A stretch of DNA of 64,000 bases from Chryseobacterium gleum (lineage in GTDB: Bacteria > Bacteroidota > Bacteroidia > UBA10329): assembly GCA_945903645.1 (NCBI GenBank), contig CAMDOM010000004.1, forward strand, positions 59,830 through 123,829, given 5' to 3'. The notes below the pieces were generated by a model. That model searched no databases. It was not told where the DNA came from and was given only the letters and a program-made list of their open reading frames with translations. Below are positions 18,355 through 28,240 of the stretch, one piece after another (within the stretch, counting starts at the first letter, position 1; every line of letters begins with the position of its first letter). The translations under genes were made by a program, and so were the position numbers.

Positions 18355-20310
18355 ATGAATACCTCTTGGAAATCCGTTTGCATTGCGGGATTGGCATTAA
18401 CAATCCTTGTTTCTGCTATCTATTGGAGTCATTTTGATAATGCCTTTCATTTTGACGATTCGCATGCCATCCAAAACAATGCGGCTATAAAAGACATCAC
18501 ACTGTGGAAAATCTATTTCACGGATGCCTCTACCCACAGTTCGTTGCCAACCAATCAAGCGTATAGACCGCTTCTAACGCTATCATTTGCTGTAGATTAT
18601 TGGTATGCCGGCAATAAACTAGATGTTTTCTATTTTCATCTTTCCACCTTTTTTTGGTTCATGCTCCAAGGGGTGCTCATGTTTTTTCTTTTCCTGAAGT
18701 TGCTCGACAAAGCCGATCCAAACGTGCTTAATCGCTGGGTTTCCTTATTTGCTGTCGGTTTTTATTGTGTCAATACTGTAAATGCCGAAACCATCAATTA
18801 TATCTCGGCTCGCTCAGATGTTTTGTCTTCGGTTTCAGTGGTAGCTGGCATGTTGATGTTTGTAGCTACCACGGGTTGGAAACGACATTTAGGTCTGCTG
18901 CCTGTGGCTATCGGGATTTTGGTAAAACCAACAGCCGCCATGTATTTACCAATAATGCTGGCCTATGTAGTTCTCTTCGATTTGAAACTAAGCATTCGAG
19001 AATTGCTGCAACCAAAGCATTGGAAATCTATCATGAAATGCGCCATCCCAGCGATAGTAGTTTGTTTTGGTCTTTTTCTTTTGACGCAAAAAATGACCCC
19101 GGAAACTTGGGTTCCTGGTGGAAATTCACGATTCCTATATGCCATTACACAACCGTTTGTAATTCTTCGCTACTTCTGCATTTTCATTTTTCCTTTAGGA
19201 CTTTCGGCCGATTCCGATTGGAGAACTTTAGAATCAATTTCTGACCCTCGGTTTGTATTCGGAATGCTTTTTTTGATTTTGCTATTCCTCATCATTTTTC
19301 GAACATCTGAGAAGCAACAAAATAGACCAATTGCCTTTGGCTTATTATGGTTTTTGTTTGCATTAGTTCCTACTTCTAGTTTCATTCCGTTATCGGAAGT
19401 AACCAACGACCACCGAGTTTTCTTTCCTTACGTTGGACTAGTTCTGGCAATTACTTGGCCTTTAGCACGGTGGATTCTTCATCAATCAGCTGTGCACCCA
19501 AATCAAATTGGATGGATTAGAGCAATTACCCTAACAGGTATTCTCTGTCTGTTTTCAGCACACTCTTTTGGTGTTGTTCAGCGCAATAAAGTTTGGGAAA
19601 CAGATGAATCCTTATGGCTTGATGTTACGATAAAAAGTCCAAAAAATGGTCGTGGATTGATGAATTATGGATTGTCACAAATGAGAATTGGCAATTACCA
19701 AAAGGCACTCAGGTATTACCTTATGGCTTTAAAAACGGATTATCGAAATCATCCCTACTTATACGTGAATATGGCCGCCACTTATGATGCCTTGGGAGAA
19801 ACAGAAAACGTGGAACCGCTTTATAAAGACGCTGTAAAAATTGGTTGGAACTACCCTGATTGCCATTATTACTATGCCAAATGGTTGTTGAAAAACAATC
19901 GGCCTTCTGAAGCAGATTACTACGCTAAGGAAGCTTTGCGAATTAGTCCAACACACGAATATGCGAAAGGCATGCTTGGATTAATGAATGCGCAAGTTGG
20001 AACCTTGCTTGACCAAGCAAAACTAATGGTGCAACAAGCGCCTACATCAGAAAACTATATTAACCTAAGCCTTCATTATTACAGAAACAATCAATTTGAG
20101 GAATGCATAAAAGCCTGCGAAACGGCATTGGAACTGCGTCCGAATAATGCTGATGCCTACAACAATATCTGTTCAGCCTACAATGCCTTGGGACGTTGGA
20201 AAGAAGGTATTTCCGCATGCAAAAAAGCGCTTGCTATATCACCTGATTACACGTTAGCTCGAAACAATTTGAAATGGGCTCAATCTGAAATGGCAAAAAA
20301 AGCTCAGTAG
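18355..20310 (+). CDS. TMTC-like GT-C membrane protein with TPR repeats
   Basis: A 651-residue protein. The first 415 residues or so have about ten membrane spans in GT-C style, with HFDDSHAIQNN near residue 33 holding the paired Asp of the first loop, where GT-C glycosyltransferases keep their catalytic acid. The C-terminal part (about 425-651) carries six or so tetratricopeptide repeats, for example NYGLSQMRIGNYQKALRYYL and AYNALGRWKEGISACKKALA. This layout matches TMTC proteins, which in animals O-mannosylate substrates. The bacterial role is unknown. I chose ATG 18355; a TTG lies one codon before. It converges on, and overlaps by 7 bases, the minus-strand glycan operon, suggesting a shared role in surface glycosylation. 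Confidence 0.82.
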   Translation: MNTSWKSVCIAGLALTILVSAIYWSHFDNAFHFDDSHAIQNNAAIKDITLWKIYFTDASTHSSLPTNQAYRPLLTLSFAVDYWYAGNKLDVFYFHLSTFFWFMLQGVLMFFLFLKLLDKADPNVLNRWVSLFAVGFYCVNTVNAETINYISARSDVLSSVSVVAGMLMFVATTGWKRHLGLLPVAIGILVKPTAAMYLPIMLAYVVLFDLKLSIRELLQPKHWKSIMKCAIPAIVVCFGLFLLTQKMTPETWVPGGNSRFLYAITQPFVILRYFCIFIFPLGLSADSDWRTLESISDPRFVFGMLFLILLFLIIFRTSEKQQNRPIAFGLLWFLFALVPTSSFIPLSEVTNDHRVFFPYVGLVLAITWPLARWILHQSAVHPNQIGWIRAITLTGILCLFSAHSFGVVQRNKVWETDESLWLDVTIKSPKNGRGLMNYGLSQMRIGNYQKALRYYLMALKTDYRNHPYLYVNMAATYDALGETENVEPLYKDAVKIGWNYPDCHYYYAKWLLKNNRPSEADYYAKEALRISPTHEYAKGMLGLMNAQVGTLLDQAKLMVQQAPTSENYINLSLHYYRNNQFEECIKACETALELRPNNADAYNNICSAYNALGRWKEGISACKKALAISPDYTLARNNLKWAQSEMAKKAQ

Positions 20311-21143
20311 GCATCAAAATCCAACGCCTCGAACCGAATAGTTGAAGCATTCAACTTCCTTTTTTGCTCCGTTAAATCCAAGAAAATGAAATTGAGCGGA
20401 GACGGCCGAAACCGAATAGGTACATTGTAATATCTGGATTTCGTCCAATCTTTACTTGGGTCGAAACCCAAATGCAAGCGAAAGTGTCGCGACATCTTTT
20501 CTCCTTTCTCAGTCAAACTTGACGCATCAAAACTGGTTAGAACGGCATCCACAAAAGGCAAAGCTGCAGAAGCAACCACGTTTATCTGACTACCGCTAGA
20601 TTCTAGCCTATAGCGCCTTGAAGGATTAGCCAAACGCCAATCAATTTTCGCTTCATCCCTCATACAGGCAAAATCGAAGTGGGCATTATCTTTTGTACGC
20701 ACCTTCCCCCAGCCTACCATTGCTTGCAAAGGAGCCACCAATTGAAATCCAAGTTTATTCACGAAACCAAAAGAGCTTGCCGCATTAGCAACGCCAACCA
20801 CAAAACCGAATCCCTTTTCGCTTGCATCATCGTAGGTGGCTTGCGCCAATTTCGTGAACAACCCTTTACCGCTATGCGTGGCTAGCGTTGCAGTATTTAA
20901 AGAAAGTAGCCCACGTTCAATTTTACCGGAAATTGTTGCGCTTAAAGGAATGGTAGCATAGTGCGCAACGATAACATCGCCATCAAATGCATTAAATCCA
21001 GCTGCCAAGCCATCTGGATTCTCACAGTATTGCCAACGCAAGTATGCAACTGAAAATCCTGCCTTTGGAAATACGGAGGCAAGCAGTTCAGCCACCTCAC
21101 CGAGCTCCTTTTCAGTCAGCGTAAATGGACGAATATCAATCAT
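20304..21143 (-). CDS. GNAT-like acyltransferase
   Basis: A 279-residue cytoplasmic protein resembling GCN5-type N-acyltransferases. The acyl-CoA-binding region is suggested by LATHSGKGLFTKLAQATYDD (near 95), and the next strand-helix by FGFVVGVANAASSFGFVNKL followed by GFQ. The length exceeds a single GNAT domain, so a second half of unknown fold follows. I chose the ATG at 21143 over an in-frame TTG at 21155. It overlaps the deacetylase gene by 8 bases and is the last of three coupled genes. An attractive inference is acylation of an amino sugar freed by the deacetylase. Specificity cannot be read. Confidence 0.7.
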   Translation of the reverse strand: MIDIRPFTLTEKELGEVAELLASVFPKAGFSVAYLRWQYCENPDGLAAGFNAFDGDVIVAHYATIPLSATISGKIERGLLSLNTATLATHSGKGLFTKLAQATYDDASEKGFGFVVGVANAASSFGFVNKLGFQLVAPLQAMVGWGKVRTKDNAHFDFACMRDEAKIDWRLANPSRRYRLESSGSQINVVASAALPFVDAVLTSFDASSLTEKGEKMSRHFRLHLGFDPSKDWTKSRYYNVPIRFRPSPLNFIFLDLTEQKRKLNASTIRFEALDFDAY

Positions 21144-21990
21144 TCCGTTGCTCAAACTGCGACTTTACTTTCTCGGAATAGGTATCATAGCGAGAGATTT
21201 CAAATCCTTCGTTTAGTAAACTATTTAGTTTTGGGATTACCGACTTTCTACCCACATACATCAGCGCATTATAAAAGTGATTATCTCCAATTCCGCCATG
21301 CATAAATCGTTCTTGATGGATATCCAAATCATAAGGATGAAAGTAGCCCAGAGTTGGAATCCCGTTGTTTTTAGCATGCTTGAATAGTCTAAGTATGAAG
21401 GATTTGGGCAACAATCGAAAATAAACGCCACCACCATACGGGATTTGGAATGGGCCAATTTTGAACAAACTCATGGGGATTTCCAATATGCCATCCATCA
21501 ATTTTGGATTTTCTCCAAATGCTTTCCATCCATATAACGGATTATGAGCAGGAAGAACCGAACTGGAATAATCAAATCCGTATTCCTTCAGAATGGAATA
21601 TGCCCAGCTTGTCTGCTCGGTTAATGAGAATGTTGGGGCTCGAAAGCCTTTTATCGAATCTATTTCTAGTGCATTTGCACTAGTATACCAAGCATCCAAA
21701 TCCCTGCGCAATCCATCTTTGGAAAGCTGGTCAAGCGGAATATGTTCGTTCGTATGACAGGCTATTTCGTGCCCATCGGATATAATAGTTTCAATAAGTT
21801 GAGGAAAGTTTCTGAGCACATTTCCAACCACAAAAAACGTGCATTTGCTATTTGTTTCTTTCAGAAAACTTAAATAAACCTGAGTATTCTGAACAACTCT
21901 TTGCGCATAGGAAGTTCCATTTTTTACATGGTCGCGCACATCCTCCAAATCCACACTAAACAAATAGGAAGGAAAAGCTGAACTGCTCAC
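21136..21990 (-). CDS. NodB-type polysaccharide deacetylase
   Basis: A 284-residue NodB-homology (CE4) protein that likely removes N-acetyl groups from a glycan or lipid-linked sugar. The catalytic Asp is in FSVDLEDV (Asp14), and the metal His pair is H79-x3-H83 (CHTNEH). GFRAPTFSL at 115-123 is the family's RAPxF loop. GGGVYFRLLP and GYFHPYDLDI near the C-terminus match the kind of deacetylase found in exosortase (XrtA) polysaccharide loci. The start is GTG at 21990, overlapping the glycosyltransferase stop by 4 bases (GTGA). No signal peptide is seen, so it may act in the cytoplasm on a lipid-linked precursor. Confidence 0.85.
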   Translation of the reverse strand: MSSSAFPSYLFSVDLEDVRDHVKNGTSYAQRVVQNTQVYLSFLKETNSKCTFFVVGNVLRNFPQLIETIISDGHEIACHTNEHIPLDQLSKDGLRRDLDAWYTSANALEIDSIKGFRAPTFSLTEQTSWAYSILKEYGFDYSSSVLPAHNPLYGWKAFGENPKLMDGILEIPMSLFKIGPFQIPYGGGVYFRLLPKSFILRLFKHAKNNGIPTLGYFHPYDLDIHQERFMHGGIGDNHFYNALMYVGRKSVIPKLNSLLNEGFEISRYDTYSEKVKSQFEQRND

Positions 21991-22865
21991 TTTTCAAGCA
22001 ATGCTTTTCGAATGGTGGCCAATTGCTCGGTCATTAAGCCTAGAAAAAAGAACAACAAACCCGAAACAATAAGCAGCATTGCGCCAACGCTTACTCCCAT
22101 TCCACGAATCAAGAATGGCAATTCCCAAACGATACCAAAAACCAAAAGAAACAAGGCAATTGGCATAAACACCCGCATTGGATTGAATAACATGACGATA
22201 TTCACTATTTCGAGCAATGTATCTACTGCGGTCATGGTACCGATTGTGCTTACACCTGAAACACGCGGTAGCACCGTTATTTGCTTTTCCAACACAAGGT
22301 GACGCTGACTAATAAAAACCATTGCAATTATGTCGCTAAACGCCATGTGGTCTGGACACAACGGAATGTATCGCTTTGCAAGCTCGACATTGTAAATTTT
22401 CATCCCCGAATTAATATCGTGAATGTGAATGGGTAGCAGCAATTTGGCAAACCACCGAATTAATGCCTTCCCAAAACCGCGATATACGCTGGCTTCCCTT
22501 TGTCCCAATCTACTGCCCACAACCATATCGGCATCATGCGCAACTACATCTGCATACAACAAGAGTATGTCCGATAAATCGTGTTGTCCATCGGCATCAA
22601 TGGTGATTACATATTTTGTTTCCGCTAATCGAATGCCTGATTTTATTGCGGCACCGTATCCCTTATTCAACTTGTGATGCACTGCTTGAACGGTGCCATT
22701 CAGCGCAAACTGATTAAGGATTTCTGCGGTACTATCTGTAGATCCGTCATTTACGACAATTAGCTTCGCTTCATGCAGCTTGCAAAATTCCATCACCATT
22801 GGAAGCAATCTAGGCAGCGATGCCGATTCATTGAAAGCTGGAATTACAATTGTTAAGTCCTTCAT
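21987..22865 (-). CDS. Family 2 glycosyltransferase (polyprenyl-phosphate type)
   Basis: A 292-residue GT2 enzyme of the dolichyl/undecaprenyl-phosphate sugar transferase kind. The GT-A fold shows VIPAFNESASLPRLLP near the start, LIVVNDGSTDSTAEIL and the DxD-type TIDADGQHD near residue 93. Two hydrophobic spans at the C-terminus (about 235-285) anchor it in the membrane. It likely moves a sugar from a nucleotide donor to a lipid carrier. It heads the operon GT2, deacetylase, GNAT-like, all with overlapping ends, so the sugar is probably then deacetylated and acylated. Confidence 0.87.
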   Translation of the reverse strand: MKDLTIVIPAFNESASLPRLLPMVMEFCKLHEAKLIVVNDGSTDSTAEILNQFALNGTVQAVHHKLNKGYGAAIKSGIRLAETKYVITIDADGQHDLSDILLLYADVVAHDADMVVGSRLGQREASVYRGFGKALIRWFAKLLLPIHIHDINSGMKIYNVELAKRYIPLCPDHMAFSDIIAMVFISQRHLVLEKQITVLPRVSGVSTIGTMTAVDTLLEIVNIVMLFNPMRVFMPIALFLLVFGIVWELPFLIRGMGVSVGAMLLIVSGLLFFFLGLMTEQLATIRKALLEK

Positions 22866-23182
22866 TTCTAGGTTTCAAAATAAAGCATCAAAATTCAGTT
22901 CTGGTTCATCCAAATATTTTGGTCGGTTCAATTTTCAAACTGGTCGGCATAAATTTAGCAACTCATACCAATGATGCTATAATTGGGCGAAAATGCAACA
23001 TGAAATGGTTTAATTCGAGTTTTTAGGTGGGTATTTCGAATGCTTTTATTACACACATTTGCACGCCTTTTGAAAATAGGGGTTTCTCATTCAGGATTGA
23101 TAAATAAATTTGTGTTGTTCGAGGATTCATTTTTCTTTGTAACGAAGAATTGTCTACTTTTAAGTCAAACCAAAACAGTGTA

Positions 23183-25390
23183 ATGGAAGTAATTGCAGAT
23201 TCAAAATTAAAGAAGTCCTTAAAGAAATACTTTGGGTTTAATGCGTTTAAAGGTGACCAAGAAGCCGTAGTTCAAAGCGTATTGGATGGTAAAGATACCT
23301 TTGTGATTATGCCAACTGGTGGCGGAAAATCACTTTGCTACCAATTACCTGCTTTATTAATGGAAGGCACGGCAATAGTAGTATCTCCACTCATCGCATT
23401 GATGAAAAACCAAGTGGATTCCATTCGCAGCTTCGGTTCGGAAGATGGAATCGCGCATTTCCTCAACTCATCTTTGAGTAAATCGGAAAGTGAACGCGTG
23501 CGTGCTGATATAACAAGTGGAATAACCAAGTTGCTATTCGTTGCCCCTGAATCGCTAAGTAAGGAAGAGAATATCGAATTCTTCAAGTCGGTTAACATTT
23601 CCTTTGTGGCGATAGATGAAGCGCATTGTATTTCTGAATGGGGACATGATTTCCGCCCAGACTACCGCAAATTACGCCCAATGATTGAATCTATTGGCAA
23701 AGTGCCTGTGATTGCATTAACTGCTACTGCTACACCCAAAGTGCAGCAAGACATTCAGAAAAACCTGGGCATGGTGGATGCCAACGTGTTCAAATCGTCT
23801 TTCAATAGAGACAATCTCTACTATGAAATTCGTCCGAAAAGCAAAGACGTAGCCCGTGACATAATTAAGTTTATCAAGGGTCAAGAAGGTAAATCGGGCA
23901 TCATTTATTGCCTTAGCCGCAAAAAAGTTGAAGAAATTGCCGAAACCTTAAACGTAAACGGCATCAAAGCTTTGGCCTATCACGCAGGTCTTGATGCTGC
24001 AACCAGAGTGCGCCATCAAGATGAGTTTTTGATGGAAGATGCTAACGTTATTGTAGCAACTATCGCATTTGGCATGGGTATAGACAAGCCCGATGTGCGC
24101 TTCGTAATTCACCATGATATTCCAAAGAGCCTTGAGGGGTATTATCAAGAAACAGGTCGTGCAGGTCGTGATGGTGGAGAAGGACAATGCATTTCGTTCT
24201 ACAGCTATGACGACATCAACAAACTAGAGAAGTTTATGCAAGGCAAGCCAATTTCTGAGCAAGAAATAGGCAAACAACTTTTGCAAGAAGTAGTTGCTTA
24301 TGCTGAAGCATCCGTATGCCGCAGAAAATTCTTACTCCACTATTTCGGTGAGGATTTCAATGCTGCTTTATGCAAAGGCGCATGTGATAATTGCCGCTTC
24401 CCAAAGAAAAAGGAAGAGGCAAAAGAAGAAATGACCATGGTACTGCAAACGGTTGTGGCTATCAAGGAGAAATTCAAAATGAAGCACGTGGTGAACATCC
24501 TCATGGGAATCACTGGCAACAACACAATCACTTCCTACAAGCACGATACGCTTGACATGTTTGGTGCAGGAACCGATAAAAATGAAAAGTATTGGGAATC
24601 GATGATTCGCCAAGGGTTATTGGCCGGATTCCTTACCAAAGACATCGAAAACTATGGGCTGCTTAAGATAAGTGCTTCTGGTTTGGCGTTTATCAAAAAT
24701 CCAGTTTCGTTCTTAATGACTCTCGATCATGATTTTGATGCCGAGCCAAACGAAGACGACATTGCCAGCAACATGATGAAAGGCGGTGTTGGTGCTTTTG
24801 ACGATGTTCTGTTGAAAATGCTGAAGGAGCTGCGTAAGGATATCTCCAAAGAAGAGGGCTTACCTCCATTCGTTATTTTCCAAGACCCATCTTTGGAAGA
24901 TATGGCATTGCGCTACCCAATTACCCTAGATGAGTTAAAAGACATCACTGGGGTTGGTGTGGGTAAAGCCAAGAAATTTGGAGAACCTTTCATTGAACTT
25001 ATTCGCGAATACGTAGAGGAAAATGAAATTGAGCGGGAACAGGATATGGTGGTTCGCTCTATCGCCAAAAAATCGAGCAATAAGGTTCACATTATCCAAA
25101 GCATTGACAGAAAACTTGATTTGGAGGATATTGCTGAGGCAAAAGGACTTGAAATCGATGAGCTTTTAACTGAAATTGAACATATCCTAGCTAGCGGAAC
25201 CAACATTAACCTCAACTACTACATCGACAAGATTATTGACGAAGACAAGCAAGAGGAAGTGTACGAGTATTTCAAAGAAGCGAAAACGGACAGCATTCAA
25301 GATGCACTGCGTGAGCTTGGCGAAAACATCTACAGTGAGGAAGAAATGCGATTGATGCGTATTAAGTTTATGTCTGAATACGGTAACTAA
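23183..25390 (+). CDS. recQ: ATP-dependent DNA helicase RecQ
   Basis: A 3'-5' DNA helicase for recombination and repair. Visible are Walker A MPTGGGKS, motif II IDEAHCISEWGHDFRPDY, motif VI QETGRAGRDGG, and the zinc site beginning CRRKFLLHYF and ending CKGACDNC. A winged-helix region follows (IRQGLLAGFLTKD), then a helical HRDC-like part with TLDELKDITGVGVGKAKKFG. A longer C-terminal tail of acidic helices gives about 735 residues, the size usual in this phylum. I chose the ATG at 23183. A TTG at 23150 would add 11 residues. It diverges from the glycan operon. Confidence 0.94.
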   Translation: MEVIADSKLKKSLKKYFGFNAFKGDQEAVVQSVLDGKDTFVIMPTGGGKSLCYQLPALLMEGTAIVVSPLIALMKNQVDSIRSFGSEDGIAHFLNSSLSKSESERVRADITSGITKLLFVAPESLSKEENIEFFKSVNISFVAIDEAHCISEWGHDFRPDYRKLRPMIESIGKVPVIALTATATPKVQQDIQKNLGMVDANVFKSSFNRDNLYYEIRPKSKDVARDIIKFIKGQEGKSGIIYCLSRKKVEEIAETLNVNGIKALAYHAGLDAATRVRHQDEFLMEDANVIVATIAFGMGIDKPDVRFVIHHDIPKSLEGYYQETGRAGRDGGEGQCISFYSYDDINKLEKFMQGKPISEQEIGKQLLQEVVAYAEASVCRRKFLLHYFGEDFNAALCKGACDNCRFPKKKEEAKEEMTMVLQTVVAIKEKFKMKHVVNILMGITGNNTITSYKHDTLDMFGAGTDKNEKYWESMIRQGLLAGFLTKDIENYGLLKISASGLAFIKNPVSFLMTLDHDFDAEPNEDDIASNMMKGGVGAFDDVLLKMLKELRKDISKEEGLPPFVIFQDPSLEDMALRYPITLDELKDITGVGVGKAKKFGEPFIELIREYVEENEIEREQDMVVRSIAKKSSNKVHIIQSIDRKLDLEDIAEAKGLEIDELLTEIEHILASGTNINLNYYIDKIIDEDKQEEVYEYFKEAKTDSIQDALRELGENIYSEEEMRLMRIKFMSEYGN

Positions 25391-25407
25391 ATCGATTAGC
25401 TGTAACC

Positions 25408-25452
25408 ACTAAAAAAACGCTGTGTCTCAATGAGGCAGAGCGCTTTTTAGTT
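25408..25452. terminator. Bidirectional terminator between recQ and the subtilase gene
   Basis: The inverted arms actaaaaaaacgct (left) and gagcgctttttagt (right), with a loop of about 17 bases, form an A-rich/T-rich stem between two convergent genes. The T-run on the right serves recQ and the A-run on the left serves the minus-strand gene. Confidence 0.6.
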
Positions 25453-25473
25453 GTAAAAGATGACGTTGAAGAA

Positions 25474-28101
25474 CTACTTCTTCACAAAGCGAGCTCGAAC
25501 ACTTTCGCCTTGATTGTTTCCCAACTCTACCATATACACACCTGCACTTAGCGTAGAAATATCCAACTTGTGATTGGATACTAGGTTGAGCATTTTCGTT
25601 AACACCACGCGACCTTGCATATCAACAATCGCAATGCGATTGGCGGGTTGATTTGCATTCAATAACGTTACTTGTAGTACTTCGCTGGCTGGATTTGGAA
25701 ATACTTCCAAAAAAACTACACCGTTGCCGCGCGATTCCACACCATTTGGCTCAATGATATTGACACAGAAATCTTCAATCTCCCCGTCTTGACCGCTATC
25801 GCACGGTCCTTGAGGATAACCACCACCAAAGTTTGAACCATAGGCCATGGATACACGAAGACGACTTGAGCCCAAGTCTGCATCAAGAGGTATGGTTATA
25901 GTGCCAGTAACGGTTGTATTGCTGCCTTGTGCATCATCAAATAGCCTTTCTGAGGGCGTGTTAAAAACACCATTTCCATCAAAATCAATCCAAACGCGAA
26001 AATGTTCCTCATAAGCTGTATTTGAGAATCCAGGTGAGAAGGACACTTCATAGGTTTCGCCTTGGCGAAGTTCAATTGCAGATAAGTTAGTGTTATCCCC
26101 ATAGCCATCGTTGCTTTCAGAATCGTGCGTGAAATCATCGATTGTAATGTTACTTATCCACTCGAAATCTGCTGAGCCAACGGAAGCGCAAAACGTTAAA
26201 TCTGTGCAATTACCGCAGCCTAATGTTCTAAACGTATTGGCCGAAATGGACTCTGTGGTAATTCCCGCACAATTTGTGTACACCCTCACTTCGTATATGG
26301 TACACCCAGATAGCCCGGAAATAGTGTATTCTGTTGTAAGCACATCATCTTGAGCAAACCATATAGTGGCACCTTGCTCGCGCCACTCCACCAAATAGCT
26401 TTCTGCTGCAAGCACAGACGACCAACTTACTTGAGCAGTAGTGGTTTCAATAGTTGCAATGGCAATTGTTGATGGCGGTTCGCAGCATCCATCAGTAGTG
26501 ATGAATTGATCCGCACTCCACAAGCTACTATCTTCTACGCATTGTGACCGAATGCTTAACCAGTAATCAGTACATGCAGTCAAATCTTCCAACACAAAAG
26601 GTGATGAAATATTGGCTACTGTAATGGTATCTCCACCAGGTAAACCATAGCGCAAATCGAAGCCCAACACATCTGGAACAGACGACCAACTAATTGAGAC
26701 TTCTACATCCGTAACGTTACTCAACTGAATGTTTAGCGGACCAATGCAACCAGCTCCCGAACAGTTTAATATCAATCGATCTAACGCACCACGAAGATTC
26801 AATCGCCCTCCTGTTACCGTAAATCCAACCAAATCATCTACTACATCTACGCCTTCCATAATGTATTGCTTCACAAATTGAGCTGCCAACGCTGGGTCGG
26901 CTAATGCAATGGCCGCAAGCGAAGCACATGGAGCAGAATACAAAAGTGCAATAGCACCAGCAACCATTGGCGTAGCAAACGAAGTGCCCGAAGTGCTAGT
27001 ATATCCATTGGCACCATTGGTTGTGTAAACATCTTCGCCAGGTGCGCCAAGGTCAATCGTTGTGGCACCATAGCCCGAAAATGTGCGCACATCATCAGAG
27101 TTTGTGGCCGTAACTGAGAGCAAGTATTCGCTGCTGCACGCTGTGGGCAAATCGCCATCAGCATCCACATTTATTTGCGCATTGGCGGTAGCTCCAGCGC
27201 TCAAAATGCCATAGGTCCCAAGCGTATCGTAAAAGGCACACCACAAAGGAGCATCGGCTGGGTCGCCATTGTCTATACCCCACGAAGAATTGGTAGCCAC
27301 AACAAAAGCACCTTTCAAACCACCAGATTGCTGATACAATTGGCGCATGGTCAAAGGATAGGTATATGCTTCTATCACGTTGGCTTCATCGTTTAAGCTG
27401 CCATAGGTAACGGTCATTAACTTCACATTCCAATTCACACCCACCACCCCTACTCCATTATCACCAGTAGCCCCAACCATTCCAGCCACATTTATGCCAT
27501 GACTTCCGCCTCCAACATTATCATCGTCAGAAGTAGGATCCCAACCATCAAAATCGTCCACATAGCCGTTGCCATCATCGTCAATGTTGTTATCTGGTAT
27601 TTCCAAATAGTTTTTCCATTGATTGGCCAGTAAATCGGGATGGTTGAAGCTAGTTCCATCATCTACAATGCAAACCACAATGGTATCGCCCAATGCGGTT
27701 AGCCCGCCTGTGGTGATGTCCCAAGCTGCGCTAGAATTGGCATTCACGTGCTGCCATTGTTGATCCAATTGAGGGTCGTTTGGCAATGCCCTGTTTTGGA
27801 TGTAATGATTGCATTGAACTACCGAAACCGCAGGATGGCTAAACAAATGTTGCTGCAATGCATGGTGATTTATCGCTGGATTGAACTGCAGCAAATAGGC
27901 CCGCATTTGGGGCGAAAGAATCCGATTCAATCGCAAGTTTGTGGCAGCTCCATTCAGTTCTTGATTGGCAAGTACTACTTCTTCGATGCTTTTACCGTCA
28001 CGGACCTGCACAATAACATCTCCGGGAACAAACTGTGGTTTTTGAGCAAAGGCAGTGTTTACGAGTAAAAATGCTGCTACAAGGGCGAAAATCTGCTTCA
28101 T
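25474..28101 (-). CDS. T9SS-secreted S8 subtilisin-like protease
   Basis: An 875-residue secreted serine protease. After a signal peptide (1-20) and a propeptide-like region, the S8 domain has Asp147 (IVDDGT), His201 (SHGINVAGM), the oxyanion Asn in ATNSSWG near 271, and Ser374 (GTSFATPMVAG). A DNNIDDDGNGYVDD segment suggests calcium binding. Two fibronectin type III modules (about 455-540 and 545-625), a GEVED domain (about 640-770, with RVWIDFDGNGVFN) and a T9SS sorting domain (about 795-875, FPNPASEVLQV) follow. Family knowledge puts it at the cell surface or in the medium, degrading protein. It stands alone on its strand, closed by the terminator at 25408-25452. Confidence 0.93.
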   Translation of the reverse strand: MKQIFALVAAFLLVNTAFAQKPQFVPGDVIVQVRDGKSIEEVVLANQELNGAATNLRLNRILSPQMRAYLLQFNPAINHHALQQHLFSHPAVSVVQCNHYIQNRALPNDPQLDQQWQHVNANSSAAWDITTGGLTALGDTIVVCIVDDGTSFNHPDLLANQWKNYLEIPDNNIDDDGNGYVDDFDGWDPTSDDDNVGGGSHGINVAGMVGATGDNGVGVVGVNWNVKLMTVTYGSLNDEANVIEAYTYPLTMRQLYQQSGGLKGAFVVATNSSWGIDNGDPADAPLWCAFYDTLGTYGILSAGATANAQINVDADGDLPTACSSEYLLSVTATNSDDVRTFSGYGATTIDLGAPGEDVYTTNGANGYTSTSGTSFATPMVAGAIALLYSAPCASLAAIALADPALAAQFVKQYIMEGVDVVDDLVGFTVTGGRLNLRGALDRLILNCSGAGCIGPLNIQLSNVTDVEVSISWSSVPDVLGFDLRYGLPGGDTITVANISSPFVLEDLTACTDYWLSIRSQCVEDSSLWSADQFITTDGCCEPPSTIAIATIETTTAQVSWSSVLAAESYLVEWREQGATIWFAQDDVLTTEYTISGLSGCTIYEVRVYTNCAGITTESISANTFRTLGCGNCTDLTFCASVGSADFEWISNITIDDFTHDSESNDGYGDNTNLSAIELRQGETYEVSFSPGFSNTAYEEHFRVWIDFDGNGVFNTPSERLFDDAQGSNTTVTGTITIPLDADLGSSRLRVSMAYGSNFGGGYPQGPCDSGQDGEIEDFCVNIIEPNGVESRGNGVVFLEVFPNPASEVLQVTLLNANQPANRIAIVDMQGRVVLTKMLNLVSNHKLDISTLSAGVYMVELGNNQGESVRARFVKK

Positions 28102-28210
28102 TAGGGCTATTTTAAGATGCTAAATGTAGCAGTTCATTCTAATTCGAATATTGCGTTTAGCTACAAATGCGTGCTTTTCTATTTCACCGAAGCGTCCAAG
28201 CGGGGTTTAA

Positions 28211-28218
28211 TATCTTCG
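28211..28218 (+). promoter_or_regulatory. Possible -7 box before ridA
   Basis: TATCTTCG ends 22 bases before the ridA ATG, followed by an A/G-rich stretch (aaaaggaaagg) that could help ribosome binding. It resembles TAnnTTTG with one change. Confidence 0.3.
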
Positions 28219-28240
28219 CGGCACAAAAGGAAAGGAATAC

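Noticed and set aside
23101..23149. TAAATTTG (23105-23112) as the recQ promoter
   Set aside because: The nearest upstream TTTG is about 33 bases away, too far for a -33 element, and the region is AT-rich enough for chance matches.
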